Positions 7,873 through 19,488 of a stretch of 60,343 bases of DNA are shown here, piece by piece. The notes beneath the pieces are model-generated. The model was not told where the DNA came from, did not search any database, and saw nothing but the letters and a program-made list of their open reading frames with translations. The stretch comes from Bradyrhizobium semiaridum (lineage in GTDB: Bacteria; Pseudomonadota; Alphaproteobacteria; Rhizobiales; Xanthobacteraceae), in assembly GCF_020329505.1 (NCBI RefSeq), contig NZ_JAGKJJ010000029.1, positions 1-60,343 of the forward strand, written 5' to 3'. Numbering within the stretch: position 1 is the stretch's first letter; every line of letters starts with the position of its first letter. The translations under genes were made by a program, and so were the position numbers.

Positions 7873-9120
7873 ATGCTGAAAGAGCTTACCAAGGGAATGC
7901 AGAGCTTTAGCCGCAAGCGCCTCGGGGCCGCTGTGGTCGTGCTGGCGGTCGCCGGCGTGAGCGCCTATGGCTACGCGCGTTACAGCACGGAAAAGCAGAC
8001 ACCTTCAGAAGTCTCCAGCCAGTCGCGCAAGGGCATGTCGCGCTACACGCCGACGCCGGCCGAGTGGGCCAGCCTGACCTTCCAGACCGTCAAGGAGCAC
8101 ACCTTCCGCTCCGAGCTCGTGACCGAGGGCAAGATCGGAATCGACGAGGACCGCTCCACGCCGGTGTACTCGCCCTATACCGGCCGCGTCACCCGCCTCT
8201 TGGTGCGCCCGGGCGATGCCGTGGTGAAGGGCCAGCCGCTGTTCGTGATCGAGGCGGCCGACACGGTGCAGGCGCAGAACGACTACATCGCGGCGATGAC
8301 CGGCCTCAACAAGGCGCAGTCGGCGCTCGACCTCGCGCAGATCCAGGAGAAGCGCGCCAAGGATCTGTCCGAGGGCAAGGCGATCCCGCTGAAGGATTAT
8401 CAGCAGGCGCAGGCGGCGCTGGTGCAGGCGCAGAACGACGCGCGCTCGGCGCAGACGCAGCTCGAGGCGGCGCAGAACAAGCTGCGCATCCTCGGCTTCG
8501 CCGACGACGCCATCACCACGTTGCAGCAGAAGGGCCGTCTCAATCCGGAGACGACGGTGTTCGCGCCGATCGGCGGCACCGTGGTGCAGCGCAAGGCTGG
8601 TCCCGGCCAGTATGTCGCGACCGGCGCCAGCGATCCGGTCTATGTGATCGGCGATCTCTCCACCGTGTGGCTGATCGCCTATGTCCGCGAATCCGATGCC
8701 GACAGCGTCGCGGTCGGGCAGGACGTCACCTTCAGCGTGATGGCGCTGCCGGGTCGGGTGCTGAACGCCCGGGTCAACTATGTCGCCGCCGCGATCGATC
8801 CGACCTCGCGCCGCCTCCTGGTCCGCGCCACCATCGACAACGTCGACAACCGCCTGAAGCCTGAGATGTTCGCCAACGTGACGCTGTTCTCCAAGGGCGA
8901 TCACCCCGCGGTCGGCGTGCCCAAGCAGGCGCTGATCTACGAGGGCGACCAGGTTCGCCTCTGGGTCGCCCGCGCCGAGGACAAGACCATCGAGCTGCGC
9001 CAGATCAAGCCCGGCCTCACCAATGGCGATCTCGTCGAGGTCGCCGGCAATCTGAAGCCCGGCGAGCAGATCGTGACCAAGGGAAGCCTCTTCATCGACC
9101 GTGCCGCCTCCGGCACGTGA
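7873..9120 (+). CDS. RND efflux periplasmic adaptor (membrane fusion) subunit
   Basis: This 415-residue protein should bridge an inner-membrane RND pump and an outer-membrane channel. Residues 1-35 form a signal/anchor (KRLGAAVVVLAVAGVSAYGY). A split lipoyl/barrel-sandwich domain follows (YSPYTGRVTRLLVRPGDAVVKGQPLF, then TVFAPIGGTVVQRKAGPGQYV), separated by a long alpha-helical hairpin rich in Gln/Ala (about residues 135-210). The beta-barrel and membrane-proximal domain is at the C-terminus (VPKQALIYEGDQVRLWV). It resembles the CzcB/CusB type, but no Met- or His-rich metal site is obvious. The pump gene follows after 85 bases that contain a palindromic repeat. Confidence 0.92.
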   Translation: MLKELTKGMQSFSRKRLGAAVVVLAVAGVSAYGYARYSTEKQTPSEVSSQSRKGMSRYTPTPAEWASLTFQTVKEHTFRSELVTEGKIGIDEDRSTPVYSPYTGRVTRLLVRPGDAVVKGQPLFVIEAADTVQAQNDYIAAMTGLNKAQSALDLAQIQEKRAKDLSEGKAIPLKDYQQAQAALVQAQNDARSAQTQLEAAQNKLRILGFADDAITTLQQKGRLNPETTVFAPIGGTVVQRKAGPGQYVATGASDPVYVIGDLSTVWLIAYVRESDADSVAVGQDVTFSVMALPGRVLNARVNYVAAAIDPTSRRLLVRATIDNVDNRLKPEMFANVTLFSKGDHPAVGVPKQALIYEGDQVRLWVARAEDKTIELRQIKPGLTNGDLVEVAGNLKPGEQIVTKGSLFIDRAASGT

Positions 9121-9167
9121 GAGCATGATCCGGAAGTGCGAGCCGGTTTTCCGGAACGATCATGCTC
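9121..9167. repeat. palindromic repeat between adaptor and pump genes
   Basis: gagcatgatc (9121-9130) pairs with gatcatgctc (9158-9167), with an inner ccgga/tccgg match. It begins immediately after the adaptor stop codon. It is the same family as 12334-12382. Confidence 0.85.
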
Positions 9168-9205
9168 AATCAAAAAGTCCCTCAGAGTTGAAAGTCTCGA
9201 TCTGA

Positions 9206-12333
<3,128 letters not shown>

Positions 12334-12334
<1 letters not shown>

Positions 12335-12382
12335 CGCATGATCCGGAAAAGTGCGCAGCGGCTTTCCGATGAGATCATGCGC
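12334..12382. repeat. palindromic repeat after pump gene
   Basis: gcgcatgatc (12334-12343) pairs with gatcatgcgc (12373-12382), with an inner ccggaaaa/tttccg partial match. Its first base is the last base of the pump stop codon. It lies between the convergent pump and amidohydrolase genes. Confidence 0.85.
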
Positions 12383-12395
12383 CAGCAAGAGGCGA

Positions 12396-13364
12396 TTACG
12401 CGAAGCCGTAAAGCCGTGCCGGATTGTCGACCAGGATGCTCTTGCGGACCGCGGCATCCGGCGCCCACACCGGGAGCTGATTGAGGAGGCGGCCGTCGTC
12501 GATCTGGAACAGCGGCGTCACATCGCTGATCTTCTTGCCCGCCGGCGTCACAGAATCCGGATGCGGCCAGTCGGTACCCCAGACGATCCGCTCGGCATTG
12601 GCTGCGATCAGCGCCTTCGCCAGCGGCGCGGCGTCCGGATAGTCGGGCGCGAGCTTGGAGGCACGGTACGCGCCGGAGATCTTGACATAGGCCTTGCCGG
12701 ACTTGACCAGCTCGAGCAGGTCGGGAAATCCGGGTTGTTCGACACCGAGCGCCGCCACGGCGCCGCCGAAATGGTCGAACACGACAGGGACCGGCGAAGC
12801 GGCGACCAGTTCCTTGATCGCGGTGATCATCGCGAGGCTGGTGAACAGCTGCACATGCCAGCCGCGCGCTTTCATCCGCTCGACGGCGGCGGAGAAGCGC
12901 TGCCGGCCGACATTGGGATCATTGACGCCGCCGGTCGCGAGATTGAGGCGGATGCCGCGGAAGCCAGCTTTGTGCATCGCATCGAGGTCGCTCTCGCTGG
13001 TCTTGTCGTCGATCACGGCGACCCCGCGCGCGGTCGGCCCGCGCGCCGTCATACCGAACAACGTCGAGGAATTGTCGGGCCCGTAGACGCTCGGCGTCAC
13101 GATCACCACGCGCTCGATATGCAGCGCCTTGTGCAGGGCGCTCATCTCCTCCGGCGAGGCCAGCTCCGGCGTATAGACCCGGCCAGCGAAGAACGGGAAT
13201 TTCTCGGGATCGCCATGGATGTGGGTGTGGCAGTCGCACGCACCGGCAGGCACGTCGAAATTGACCGGTGTCGATGGTTGCGCTGCCTTGGAAAATGCGT
13301 TGCTGCTGTTCATGCTCACTCCCGCCGCGATGGAAGCCAGCATCATACTGCGTCGCGTCAGCAT
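12396..13364 (-). CDS. exported amidohydrolase-2 family protein
   Basis: This 322-residue TIM-barrel metal-dependent hydrolase starts at the ATG at 13364, with gggaga upstream. The N-terminus MLTRRSMMLASIAAGVSM looks like a twin-arginine or Sec signal. Metal-site motifs are CDCHTHIHGD (residues 43-52), VVFDHFGG in mid-protein and the late WGTDWPHPD with its conserved Asp; the C-terminal ILVDNPARLYGF is typical of the family. The nearest known activities are lactonases and decarboxylases such as 2-pyrone-4,6-dicarboxylate lactonase, but the substrate is not determined. It separates the RND pump from the TolC-like gene. Confidence 0.88.
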   Translation of the reverse strand: MLTRRSMMLASIAAGVSMNSSNAFSKAAQPSTPVNFDVPAGACDCHTHIHGDPEKFPFFAGRVYTPELASPEEMSALHKALHIERVVIVTPSVYGPDNSSTLFGMTARGPTARGVAVIDDKTSESDLDAMHKAGFRGIRLNLATGGVNDPNVGRQRFSAAVERMKARGWHVQLFTSLAMITAIKELVAASPVPVVFDHFGGAVAALGVEQPGFPDLLELVKSGKAYVKISGAYRASKLAPDYPDAAPLAKALIAANAERIVWGTDWPHPDSVTPAGKKISDVTPLFQIDDGRLLNQLPVWAPDAAVRKSILVDNPARLYGFA

Positions 13365-13505
13365 TGGACGTCTCCCTGCGTGCTCGTCTGTTATGCGCGA
13401 TGTCCGCGCGCCGGCATTATGGCCCGCCGGCGGGCAGGGAGGTTATCGGCGGATGGCGCGGGCGGGAAGGGGCCGTTGCTCGCGGAGCGCGTGGTTCCGC
13501 GAGGG

Positions 13506-14924
13506 CTATTGTCCCGACGGTGTGCGCAAGCCGTGCCAGGCGTCGCGCACCTGATGGTAGTGCACCTCGGGCAGGTAATCCGGCGTCTTCAGGTTCAGCG
13601 TCTTGACGTCGAGCCGCCCGCTGGCGCTGAGCAGCGTGTAGGAGGCGATCACGCGGTCGCGCTGCGCGCCGATCAGCCGCGCCCGCGCCGAGATCAGATC
13701 CTGCTGCGCGTTGAGCACGTCGACCGTGGTGCGCTGGCCGCCGGCGGCTTCCTTCTGCACGCCGGCGAGCGCGATCTCGGCCGCCTTCACCTCGGATTCG
13801 GACGCCGAGACCGCGATCTTGGCGCCCTCATTGGCGACCCACGCGCTGACCACGGCGGTCTTGGCCTGGTTGCGGACCTGGTCGAGCACGAGCCGGCTCT
13901 GCGCCGCGACCTCCTTGGCCTGCCGGGTCTGCGACGCCGCGGTGCCGCCGTCATAGATCGGTTGCGTGACCTGGCCGATCACCGAGGCCTGATCGGTCCC
14001 GAAGCTGCCGAGCGTGGTGTCGGTGTCGCGGCTGCGGCTCACGCTGCCCTGCACCGAGACGTTTGGCAGCAGACTGCCTTCGGCGACGCGGATCGTGGTC
14101 GAGGCGACATCGACGTCGTAACTTGCCGCCTGCACCGCGGGATGCTCGCGCAGCGCGAGCGCGATCGCATCTTCGCGGCTGCGCGGCAGCAGCCGGTCGA
14201 CGGTCTCGGCCGCGCGCAGCTGCGACGGCGAATTGCCGACCACCTGCGCATAGGTGGCCTGGCTGATCGCGAGATTGACCTCGGCGGCGTTGAGATCGGC
14301 CCGGCCACGGTTGAGCCGGGCTTCGGCCTGGGCGGTATCGGTCGGCGTCACGTCGCCGGCATTGAGACGCCGCTCGGTGATCGCCTGGGTCTCCTTCAGG
14401 AACGCGACGTTGGCGCGTTGCGCCTCGACCAGCGTCTGGTTGGCCAGCACGTTGGTATAGGCGGTGACGGCATCGAGCAGCACGCCCTGGCCGACATTGC
14501 GCAGCGCCTCGCGGCCGGACTGCACCTGCAACTCGGCGACGCGCACGCTGTTGGCGGTCTTGAAACCGTTGAACAGGGTCTGCGTCACCGTGAGCCCGAT
14601 CTGCCAGGGCTTCAGTGTCGCGCTCTGGATGACATTGCCGGGCAACTGGTCGCGGACCGCCTGCAGGCCGACCGACAGGCCGGCGATGATCTGCGGGCGG
14701 TAGCCGGCCAGCGCTTGCGGCACGTTCTCGTCGGTGGCGCGCTGGCGCGCCCGTTCGGCGTTGAGCGCCGGGTTGCTCTGGTACGCCTTGACCAGCGCCT
14801 CCGGCAGGCTCTCGGCGCGCGCGCCGGGGCTCGCCAGCAGCGCCCACGTCAGGGCACCAAGGCAGATGCCCGACAAAAGCGCGCGCATCCTGACCCGACC
14901 AACTCTGGCGGTACGCTCAACCAT
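13506..14924 (-). CDS. TolC-family outer membrane efflux channel
   Basis: This protein forms the trimeric outer-membrane exit duct for tripartite pumps. The ATG at 14924 gives 472 residues; a TTG at 14936 and an ATG at 14888 are alternatives. The signal peptide MRALLSGICLGALTWALLASPGARA precedes ESLPEALVKAYQSNPALNAERAR, the classic TolC mature start. The two repeated coiled-coil halves are visible as long Ala/Gln/Arg-rich helices, with NVSVQGSVSRSRD and later DVLNAQQDLISARARLIGAQRDRV. It is the probable partner of the RND pair at 7873-12334 but is transcribed from the other strand. Confidence 0.92.
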   Translation of the reverse strand: MVERTARVGRVRMRALLSGICLGALTWALLASPGARAESLPEALVKAYQSNPALNAERARQRATDENVPQALAGYRPQIIAGLSVGLQAVRDQLPGNVIQSATLKPWQIGLTVTQTLFNGFKTANSVRVAELQVQSGREALRNVGQGVLLDAVTAYTNVLANQTLVEAQRANVAFLKETQAITERRLNAGDVTPTDTAQAEARLNRGRADLNAAEVNLAISQATYAQVVGNSPSQLRAAETVDRLLPRSREDAIALALREHPAVQAASYDVDVASTTIRVAEGSLLPNVSVQGSVSRSRDTDTTLGSFGTDQASVIGQVTQPIYDGGTAASQTRQAKEVAAQSRLVLDQVRNQAKTAVVSAWVANEGAKIAVSASESEVKAAEIALAGVQKEAAGGQRTTVDVLNAQQDLISARARLIGAQRDRVIASYTLLSASGRLDVKTLNLKTPDYLPEVHYHQVRDAWHGLRTPSGQ

Positions 14925-15164
14925 GTGATCCCGCAAACCAAACTCCGGCAGTCCGCCCCCGCCGACGCCCTCGACACGTCTACCTGTTTACGGGGCCATG
15001 CCGCCACTGACAAACCGCCGCGCGACATCTGCACATCATTTCCGTTCTTGTCTGTTGCCGGTTCGTCACAGCGGAAGCCGATTGCCATATGAAGTATAAG
15101 CTCGACCCGCCTGCCGCCGATTCAGCGGCGAGAGTTATCCACCGGCTGCCCGGATTGAGCGCAG

Positions 15165-17027
15165 ATGCCGAAGATTTATTCTGATCCCGAGGCGGTCGCG
15201 GAACACATCATCCGTGACGTCGGAACCAATCTGGTGGTCGGGCTGCCGCTCGGCCTCGGCAAGGCTAACCACATCGTCAACGCATTGTATGCGCGGGCCA
15301 AGGCCGACCGCGCGATCAATCTGACGCTGCTGTCCGCGCTGACGCTGGAGAAGCCGAAGCCGAAAAACCTGATCGAGCAGCGCTTCATCGGCCCGGTGAT
15401 CGACCGGCTGTTCGGCGGCTATCCGGATCTTGCCTATGCGGATGCGCTGCATGCCGGCGCCCTGCCGCCCAACGTTAAGGTGATCGAATTCTTCTTTCTC
15501 GCGGGGCGGTGGCTGCACCAGCCGTTCGCGCAGCAGCATTACATCTCGGCAAACTATACCCATGCGGCGTCGTATCTGTTGTCGCACGGGATGAATGTCG
15601 TTACCCAGCTGGTCGCCAAGCGCATAGTCGATGGCGAGACGCGCTACAGTCTGAGCTGCAACACCGACACCACGCTTGATGCCTTGCGTGCTCGCGCGGA
15701 AGGCCGCGCTTCGTTCAAATTATTCGCACAGGTCAATTCCGAGCTGCCATTCATGCCGGGGCCCGGCGATCTGCCGGCTGATGAATTCGCCGCGGTGCTC
15801 GACAGTCCCGACACCGACTTCCCGTTGTTCGCGCCACCGTCGGAACCGATCAGCGACACCAAATATGCGATCGGGCTGCACGCCGCCGGCCTGATCCGCG
15901 ACGGCGGCTCGCTGCAGATCGGCATCGGCCAGGTCGGCGACGCCCTGGCGCAGGGGCTCGTGGTGCGTCATCGCGACAATGCGGCGTTCCACGGCATCAT
16001 GAAACGGCTCTCGCGGGGGGACGCACAGCTGGCCAAGGCTGAAACCGGCCCATTCGAAAAGGGCCTCTACGGCGTCAGCGAAATGCTGTTCGAGGCGTTC
16101 CTCGCGCTGATCGATGCCGGCATCCTCAAGCGCGAGGTCGACGGCGTCATCCTGCACGGCGCCTTCTTCCTCGGGCCGCGATCGTTCTACCGCACGCTGC
16201 GCGAGATGGCGCCGGAGCAGCTGGCGCGGATCCAGATGATGCCGGTGTCCTTCACCAACGAGATCTTCGGCGACGAGGAGAACAAGCGCCGCGCCCGGGT
16301 CGATGCGCGCTTCGTCAACACCGCGATGATGGCGACGTTGTTGGGTGCTGCGATCTCTGATGGCCTGGATGACGGCCAGGTGGTGAGCGGCGTCGGCGGC
16401 CAATACAATTTCGTGGCGCAGGCCTTCGCGCTCGAAGGCGCGCGCTCGGTGCTGGCGCTGGAGGCCACGCGACCGTCCGGCAAGGGGCAACAGTCGAACA
16501 TCCGCTGGTCCTATGGCCACACGACCATTCCGCGGCATCTGCGCGATATGTTCGTCACCGAGTATGGCGTTGCCGATGTGCGCGGAAGGTCCGACGCCGA
16601 TATCGTTGCGGCGATGCTGCAGGTGTCGGACTCCCGCTTCCAGAACGAGCTGATGCGGCAGGCCAAGGAGGCCGGCAAGCTGCCGCGCGGTTACGAGATT
16701 CCCGCGGCCTATCGCGAAAACTTTCCCGAGCGCATCCGCGATGCTTTGAAGCCCGCGCGCGAGGCGGGCCTGCTGCCGTCATTCCCGTTCGGCAGCGATT
16801 TCACCGACGTCGAGCAGCGGCTGATCCCGGCCTTGCAATTATTGCAGCAGGCGCAGCGCACGCCGCTGCAACTCGCTGGCCTGCTCTGGCAAGGCATGCG
16901 GCATCCGCCTGATGCTGCGAACCGGGAATGCCTGGCGCGGCTCGGCCTCGACAAGCCGACGCATTTTTCCGAGCGCGCCTATCGGGCGCTGGTCAACGCA
17001 GCCCTGCAGCGAACCCAGGGAGGCTAG
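15165..17027 (+). CDS. acetyl-CoA hydrolase/transferase family protein
   Basis: This 620-residue family I CoA-transferase-like enzyme carries the acetyl-CoA hydrolase C-terminal domain. VTEYGVADVRGRSDADI (about residues 463-479) and GVGGQYNFVAQAF are its conserved C-terminal signatures; FTNEIFGDEENKR precedes them. The N-terminal part (GLPLGLGKANHIVNALY) resembles the first CoA-transferase lobe. An extra C-terminal segment of about 120 residues follows the usual domain. Whether it acts as hydrolase or CoA-transferase, and on which acid, is unknown. Its TAG stop shares CTAG (17024-17027) with the convergent enoyl-CoA hydratase. Possible role in acyl-CoA salvage, from context. Confidence 0.85.
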   Translation: MPKIYSDPEAVAEHIIRDVGTNLVVGLPLGLGKANHIVNALYARAKADRAINLTLLSALTLEKPKPKNLIEQRFIGPVIDRLFGGYPDLAYADALHAGALPPNVKVIEFFFLAGRWLHQPFAQQHYISANYTHAASYLLSHGMNVVTQLVAKRIVDGETRYSLSCNTDTTLDALRARAEGRASFKLFAQVNSELPFMPGPGDLPADEFAAVLDSPDTDFPLFAPPSEPISDTKYAIGLHAAGLIRDGGSLQIGIGQVGDALAQGLVVRHRDNAAFHGIMKRLSRGDAQLAKAETGPFEKGLYGVSEMLFEAFLALIDAGILKREVDGVILHGAFFLGPRSFYRTLREMAPEQLARIQMMPVSFTNEIFGDEENKRRARVDARFVNTAMMATLLGAAISDGLDDGQVVSGVGGQYNFVAQAFALEGARSVLALEATRPSGKGQQSNIRWSYGHTTIPRHLRDMFVTEYGVADVRGRSDADIVAAMLQVSDSRFQNELMRQAKEAGKLPRGYEIPAAYRENFPERIRDALKPAREAGLLPSFPFGSDFTDVEQRLIPALQLLQQAQRTPLQLAGLLWQGMRHPPDAANRECLARLGLDKPTHFSERAYRALVNAALQRTQGG

Positions 17028-17803
17028 CGGTTCTTGTTGACCGGCTTGCGCTTCTCGATGAACGCCGCCATGCCCTCGGAGCGATCCTCGAGCGCGAAGG
17101 TCGAGTGGAACAGATTGCGCTCGACATTCATGCCTTCGGCGAGCGGCGTCTCGAACGCGCGGTTGATGGCTTCCTTGGCCATCGCTGCCGCCGGCCGCGA
17201 CATCGAGGCGATCTTCTCCGCGGCAGCGAGCGCTTCTTCCAGCAGCTTGTCGGCGGGAACGATCCGCGACACCAGGCCCGAGCGCTCGGCTTCGGTGGCG
17301 TCCATCATCCGCCCGGTGAGGCAGAGATCCATCGCCTTCGACTTGCCGATCGCGCGGGTCAGCCGCTGCGTGCCGCCGATGCCGGGGATGGTGCCGAGCG
17401 TGATCTCGGGCTGGCCGAACTTGGCGGTGTCGGCGGCGATGATGATGTCGCACATCATCGCGAGCTCGCAGCCGCCGCCGAGCGCGTAGCCGGCGACCGC
17501 GGCGATGGTCGGCTTGCGGCAGCGGGCGACGCGGTCGCCGCCGATCGCGGTGAAGTCGCTGTTGAACATGTCGATGAAGCCCTTCGGCTGCATCTCCTTG
17601 ATGTCGGCGCCGGCCGCAAAGGCCTTTTCGCTGCCGGTGATCAGGATGCAGCCGATCCCGTCATCGGCCTCGAGATCGTCGACCGCCGCGGCGATCTCGC
17701 GGAACACGCCGAACGACAGCGCATTCAGCATTTTCGGCCGGTTCAGCGTGATGATGCCGACCGGTCCCTTGCTCTCGACGATGATGAATTCGAACGTAGC
17801 CAT
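17024..17803 (-). CDS. enoyl-CoA hydratase (crotonase)
   Basis: Adds water to 2-enoyl-CoA in fatty-acid or short-chain acyl-CoA breakdown. 259 residues, normal family length. Both catalytic glutamates are present: E113 in ALGGGCELAMMCD and E133 in GQPEITLGTIPGIGGTQRL. The oxyanion-hole segment AAGADIKEM is at residues 64-71. Start ATG at 17803. Closest in feel to short-chain EchA/Ech4-type hydratases; substrate range is not readable. Convergent with the acetyl-CoA hydrolase/transferase gene, overlapping by the four-base CTAG. Confidence 0.95.
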   Translation of the reverse strand: MATFEFIIVESKGPVGIITLNRPKMLNALSFGVFREIAAAVDDLEADDGIGCILITGSEKAFAAGADIKEMQPKGFIDMFNSDFTAIGGDRVARCRKPTIAAVAGYALGGGCELAMMCDIIIAADTAKFGQPEITLGTIPGIGGTQRLTRAIGKSKAMDLCLTGRMMDATEAERSGLVSRIVPADKLLEEALAAAEKIASMSRPAAAMAKEAINRAFETPLAEGMNVERNLFHSTFALEDRSEGMAAFIEKRKPVNKNR

Positions 17804-17886
17804 GGACGCAACCCCGTGCCTGATTTGCCGGGCAATGTGCCTGCTGGCGGATTGCGCTTCAAGTGCCTGAAAGGAGACGCTTGGAC

Positions 17887-17924
17887 GCGGCCTTCGAGGC
17901 CGCGCTGGGGCGCCGGAAGGCGCC
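17887..17924 (-). terminator. double GC hairpin downstream of the 17946-18617 gene
   Basis: Two adjacent perfect hairpins: gcggcc/ggccgc around ttcga (17887-17903), and ggcgcc/ggcgcc around ggaa (17909-17924). They follow the stop of the minus-strand gene at 17946. No T-run follows, so they may be a 3' stabilising structure or a repeat rather than a true intrinsic terminator. Confidence 0.4.
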
Positions 17925-17945
17925 GCAGCCTGACGGAAGGCCCAG

Positions 17946-18617
17946 CTAGGCCATGAACATGCGTGCGGCGGACGCCACGGTGAGCAGGGCGCCGAAACCG
18001 ATGAAGATCTTGCCGATCAGCGAGGTCTCGTCCCAGCTCGCGCTTTCACCGCTTGCGACAGCCTGCGCCGGTTTGGCCGGCGCCACGGCAACGGTCTGCG
18101 GCTGCGCGGGCGGCGGCGCCTCCTGCTGGACCATCTGCGGCGGCTGGGCCGGTTGCTGCGGTTCCGGCGGCTGCTCCTGCTGCAGGGCGCGGTCGACGTC
18201 GTTGAGCTGGTCGGAGGCGACCACGCTATTGTCGGCGGCCGGCTGCGCCTCGGCGGGCTTGTCGGCCGCAGCCAGCATGGCGTTACCAGTCACGGGCATC
18301 GCGGTCGCATTGTCGACCCCGGGGGTCAGCTCGGCATTGGCGTTGGCGACCGTGGCTGGAATAGCTGCCGACGGCGCACTGGCGGTGCCGGTGGCCTTCT
18401 TGCCCTCGGATTTATCAGCGGACTTCGACGATTGGCGCTGCGCGGTACGCTTGCCATGCCGCGAATCCTGTCGGACGGACTTGCCGGCCGTCGCGCTGTC
18501 GGAGGTCGACGCAGACGTGTCCGAGCCGGCCGCATGCGCCGGCAGCGGACCTGTGAAACACACGAAAAGCCCCGTCGCGGCGATCAAGGCCAAGCCTCCG
18601 CTGGCTTTGATTTTCAT
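17946..18617 (-). CDS. exported low-complexity protein with C-terminal membrane segment
   Basis: This 223-residue protein starts with a signal peptide (ALIAATGLFVCFTGPLPAHAA, about residues 10-30). A Ser/Lys/Ala-rich region follows, then a Pro/Gln-rich stretch (QQEQPPEPQQPAQPPQM), and a hydrophobic C-terminus (IGKIFIGFGALLTVASAARMF) that could anchor it. No catalytic domain is visible and no family is recognised. The start ATG at 18617 is preceded by ggggag. A TTAA-N7-TTAA motif, the CtrA spacing, overlaps that ribosome-binding region at 18622-18636. Possibly an envelope or periplasm-spanning protein, from composition only. Confidence 0.75.
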   Translation of the reverse strand: MKIKASGGLALIAATGLFVCFTGPLPAHAAGSDTSASTSDSATAGKSVRQDSRHGKRTAQRQSSKSADKSEGKKATGTASAPSAAIPATVANANAELTPGVDNATAMPVTGNAMLAAADKPAEAQPAADNSVVASDQLNDVDRALQQEQPPEPQQPAQPPQMVQQEAPPPAQPQTVAVAPAKPAQAVASGESASWDETSLIGKIFIGFGALLTVASAARMFMA

Positions 18618-18621
18618 CGGA

Positions 18622-18636
18622 TTAACTCCCCATTAA
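18622..18636 (-). promoter_or_regulatory. candidate CtrA site (TTAA-N7-TTAA)
   Basis: TTAA at 18622-18625 and at 18633-18636 are separated by exactly seven bases, the CtrA operator arrangement. It sits 5-19 bases before the ATG of the exported protein gene and includes its Shine-Dalgarno, so binding there would repress rather than activate unless the promoter is further upstream. Confidence 0.35.
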
Positions 18637-18862
18637 GCCCGCCCACGGGGAGCGAATGAGACCCTGCTGCGTGTCCACACCGGGGCAAAAAATGGGAATC
18701 TTCGGGCCACAGCGGGCGAAAGCTGGGCAATCCGATTTCGCGGGTCTGAGGGGCAGCGGCAGCGCCGATGCGTGCCGGTCCGATCGGTGATATGAGCCGA
18801 AGCAACTGGAAACCCGCTGGAGCGATTCTTGGGCCAGTCGTTCGATGCGGTCGGGCTGAAAA

Positions 18863-18888
18863 CTGATATCACGAGTTCGTGATATCAG
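18863..18888. promoter_or_regulatory. perfect 26-bp palindrome upstream of the ECF sigma gene
   Basis: ctgatatcacga and its exact complement tcgtgatatcag flank a two-base centre. It ends 54 bases before the GTG start at 18943. There is no T-run, so it reads as an operator for a dimeric regulator rather than a terminator. The remainder of the 18618-18942 gap shows no gene. Confidence 0.55.
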
Positions 18889-18942
18889 GGCCTGCCGCGT
18901 AACGAATTGAAAGATCGGCCGAATTGCAACTCAGGAGCATGC

Positions 18943-19488
18943 GTGCGTGAACGTGAGGATGAATGGACCGGCCTGATGCGGTCGGCCATTTCTGGCGATG
19001 ACGCTGCCTATCATCGCCTGCTCAAGGCCATCACGCCGGTGCTCCGCGCCGCGGCGCGCCGGGGTTTGGCGCGAGCCGGCCAACCGGTCGATCAGTCCGA
19101 GGACATCGTGCAGGACATCTTGCTGGCGGTACATTTGAAGCGACAAACCTGGGACAGCAGCGCGCCGTTCGCACCCTGGCTGTTCGCGATCGCGCGCAAC
19201 AAGCTGATCGACACGCTGCGCCGCCGCGGCAAGCGCATTTTCGTCAACATCGATGATTTCGCCGAGACCCTGCCGGGCGAAACGCCCGAGCCGACCGCAT
19301 CGGCGAGCGAGGTGGCCGCCCAGCTGCAGACCTTGCCGGCGCGGCAACGCGACGTGCTGCAGTCGATCGCGGTCGACAGCAGCTCGATCAAGGATACCGC
19401 GGCGAAATTCTCGATGAGCGAGGGCGCGGTGCGGGTTGCGCTGCATCGTGGACTGGCGAGCCTTACGGCGAAACTACGGGACCGATGA
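18943..19488 (+). CDS. ECF sigma factor (SigF/EcfF type)
   Basis: Alternative sigma factor of 181 residues from the GTG at 18943, chosen because aggag lies 5 bases upstream; an in-frame TTG at 18907 is the alternative. Region 2 spans about residues 25-90 (VDQSEDIVQDILLAVHLKRQTWD, APWLFAIARNKLIDTLRRRGK). Region 4 is at the C-terminus (LPARQRDVLQSIAVDSSSIKDTAAKFSMSE by segments, then VRVALHRGLASL). The stop overlaps the start of an NrsF-family anti-sigma gene, the arrangement of Caulobacter sigF-nrsF and Bradyrhizobium ecfF-osrA, which answer oxidative or metal stress. A palindrome upstream may be its operator. Confidence 0.9.
   Translation: MREREDEWTGLMRSAISGDDAAYHRLLKAITPVLRAAARRGLARAGQPVDQSEDIVQDILLAVHLKRQTWDSSAPFAPWLFAIARNKLIDTLRRRGKRIFVNIDDFAETLPGETPEPTASASEVAAQLQTLPARQRDVLQSIAVDSSSIKDTAAKFSMSEGAVRVALHRGLASLTAKLRDR

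Noticed and set aside
12351..15092. 913-codon open frame on the plus strand
   Set aside because: It is antisense to the amidohydrolase and TolC-like genes, which have clear family signatures; its translation is Arg/Gly/Asp-rich with no recognisable domain.
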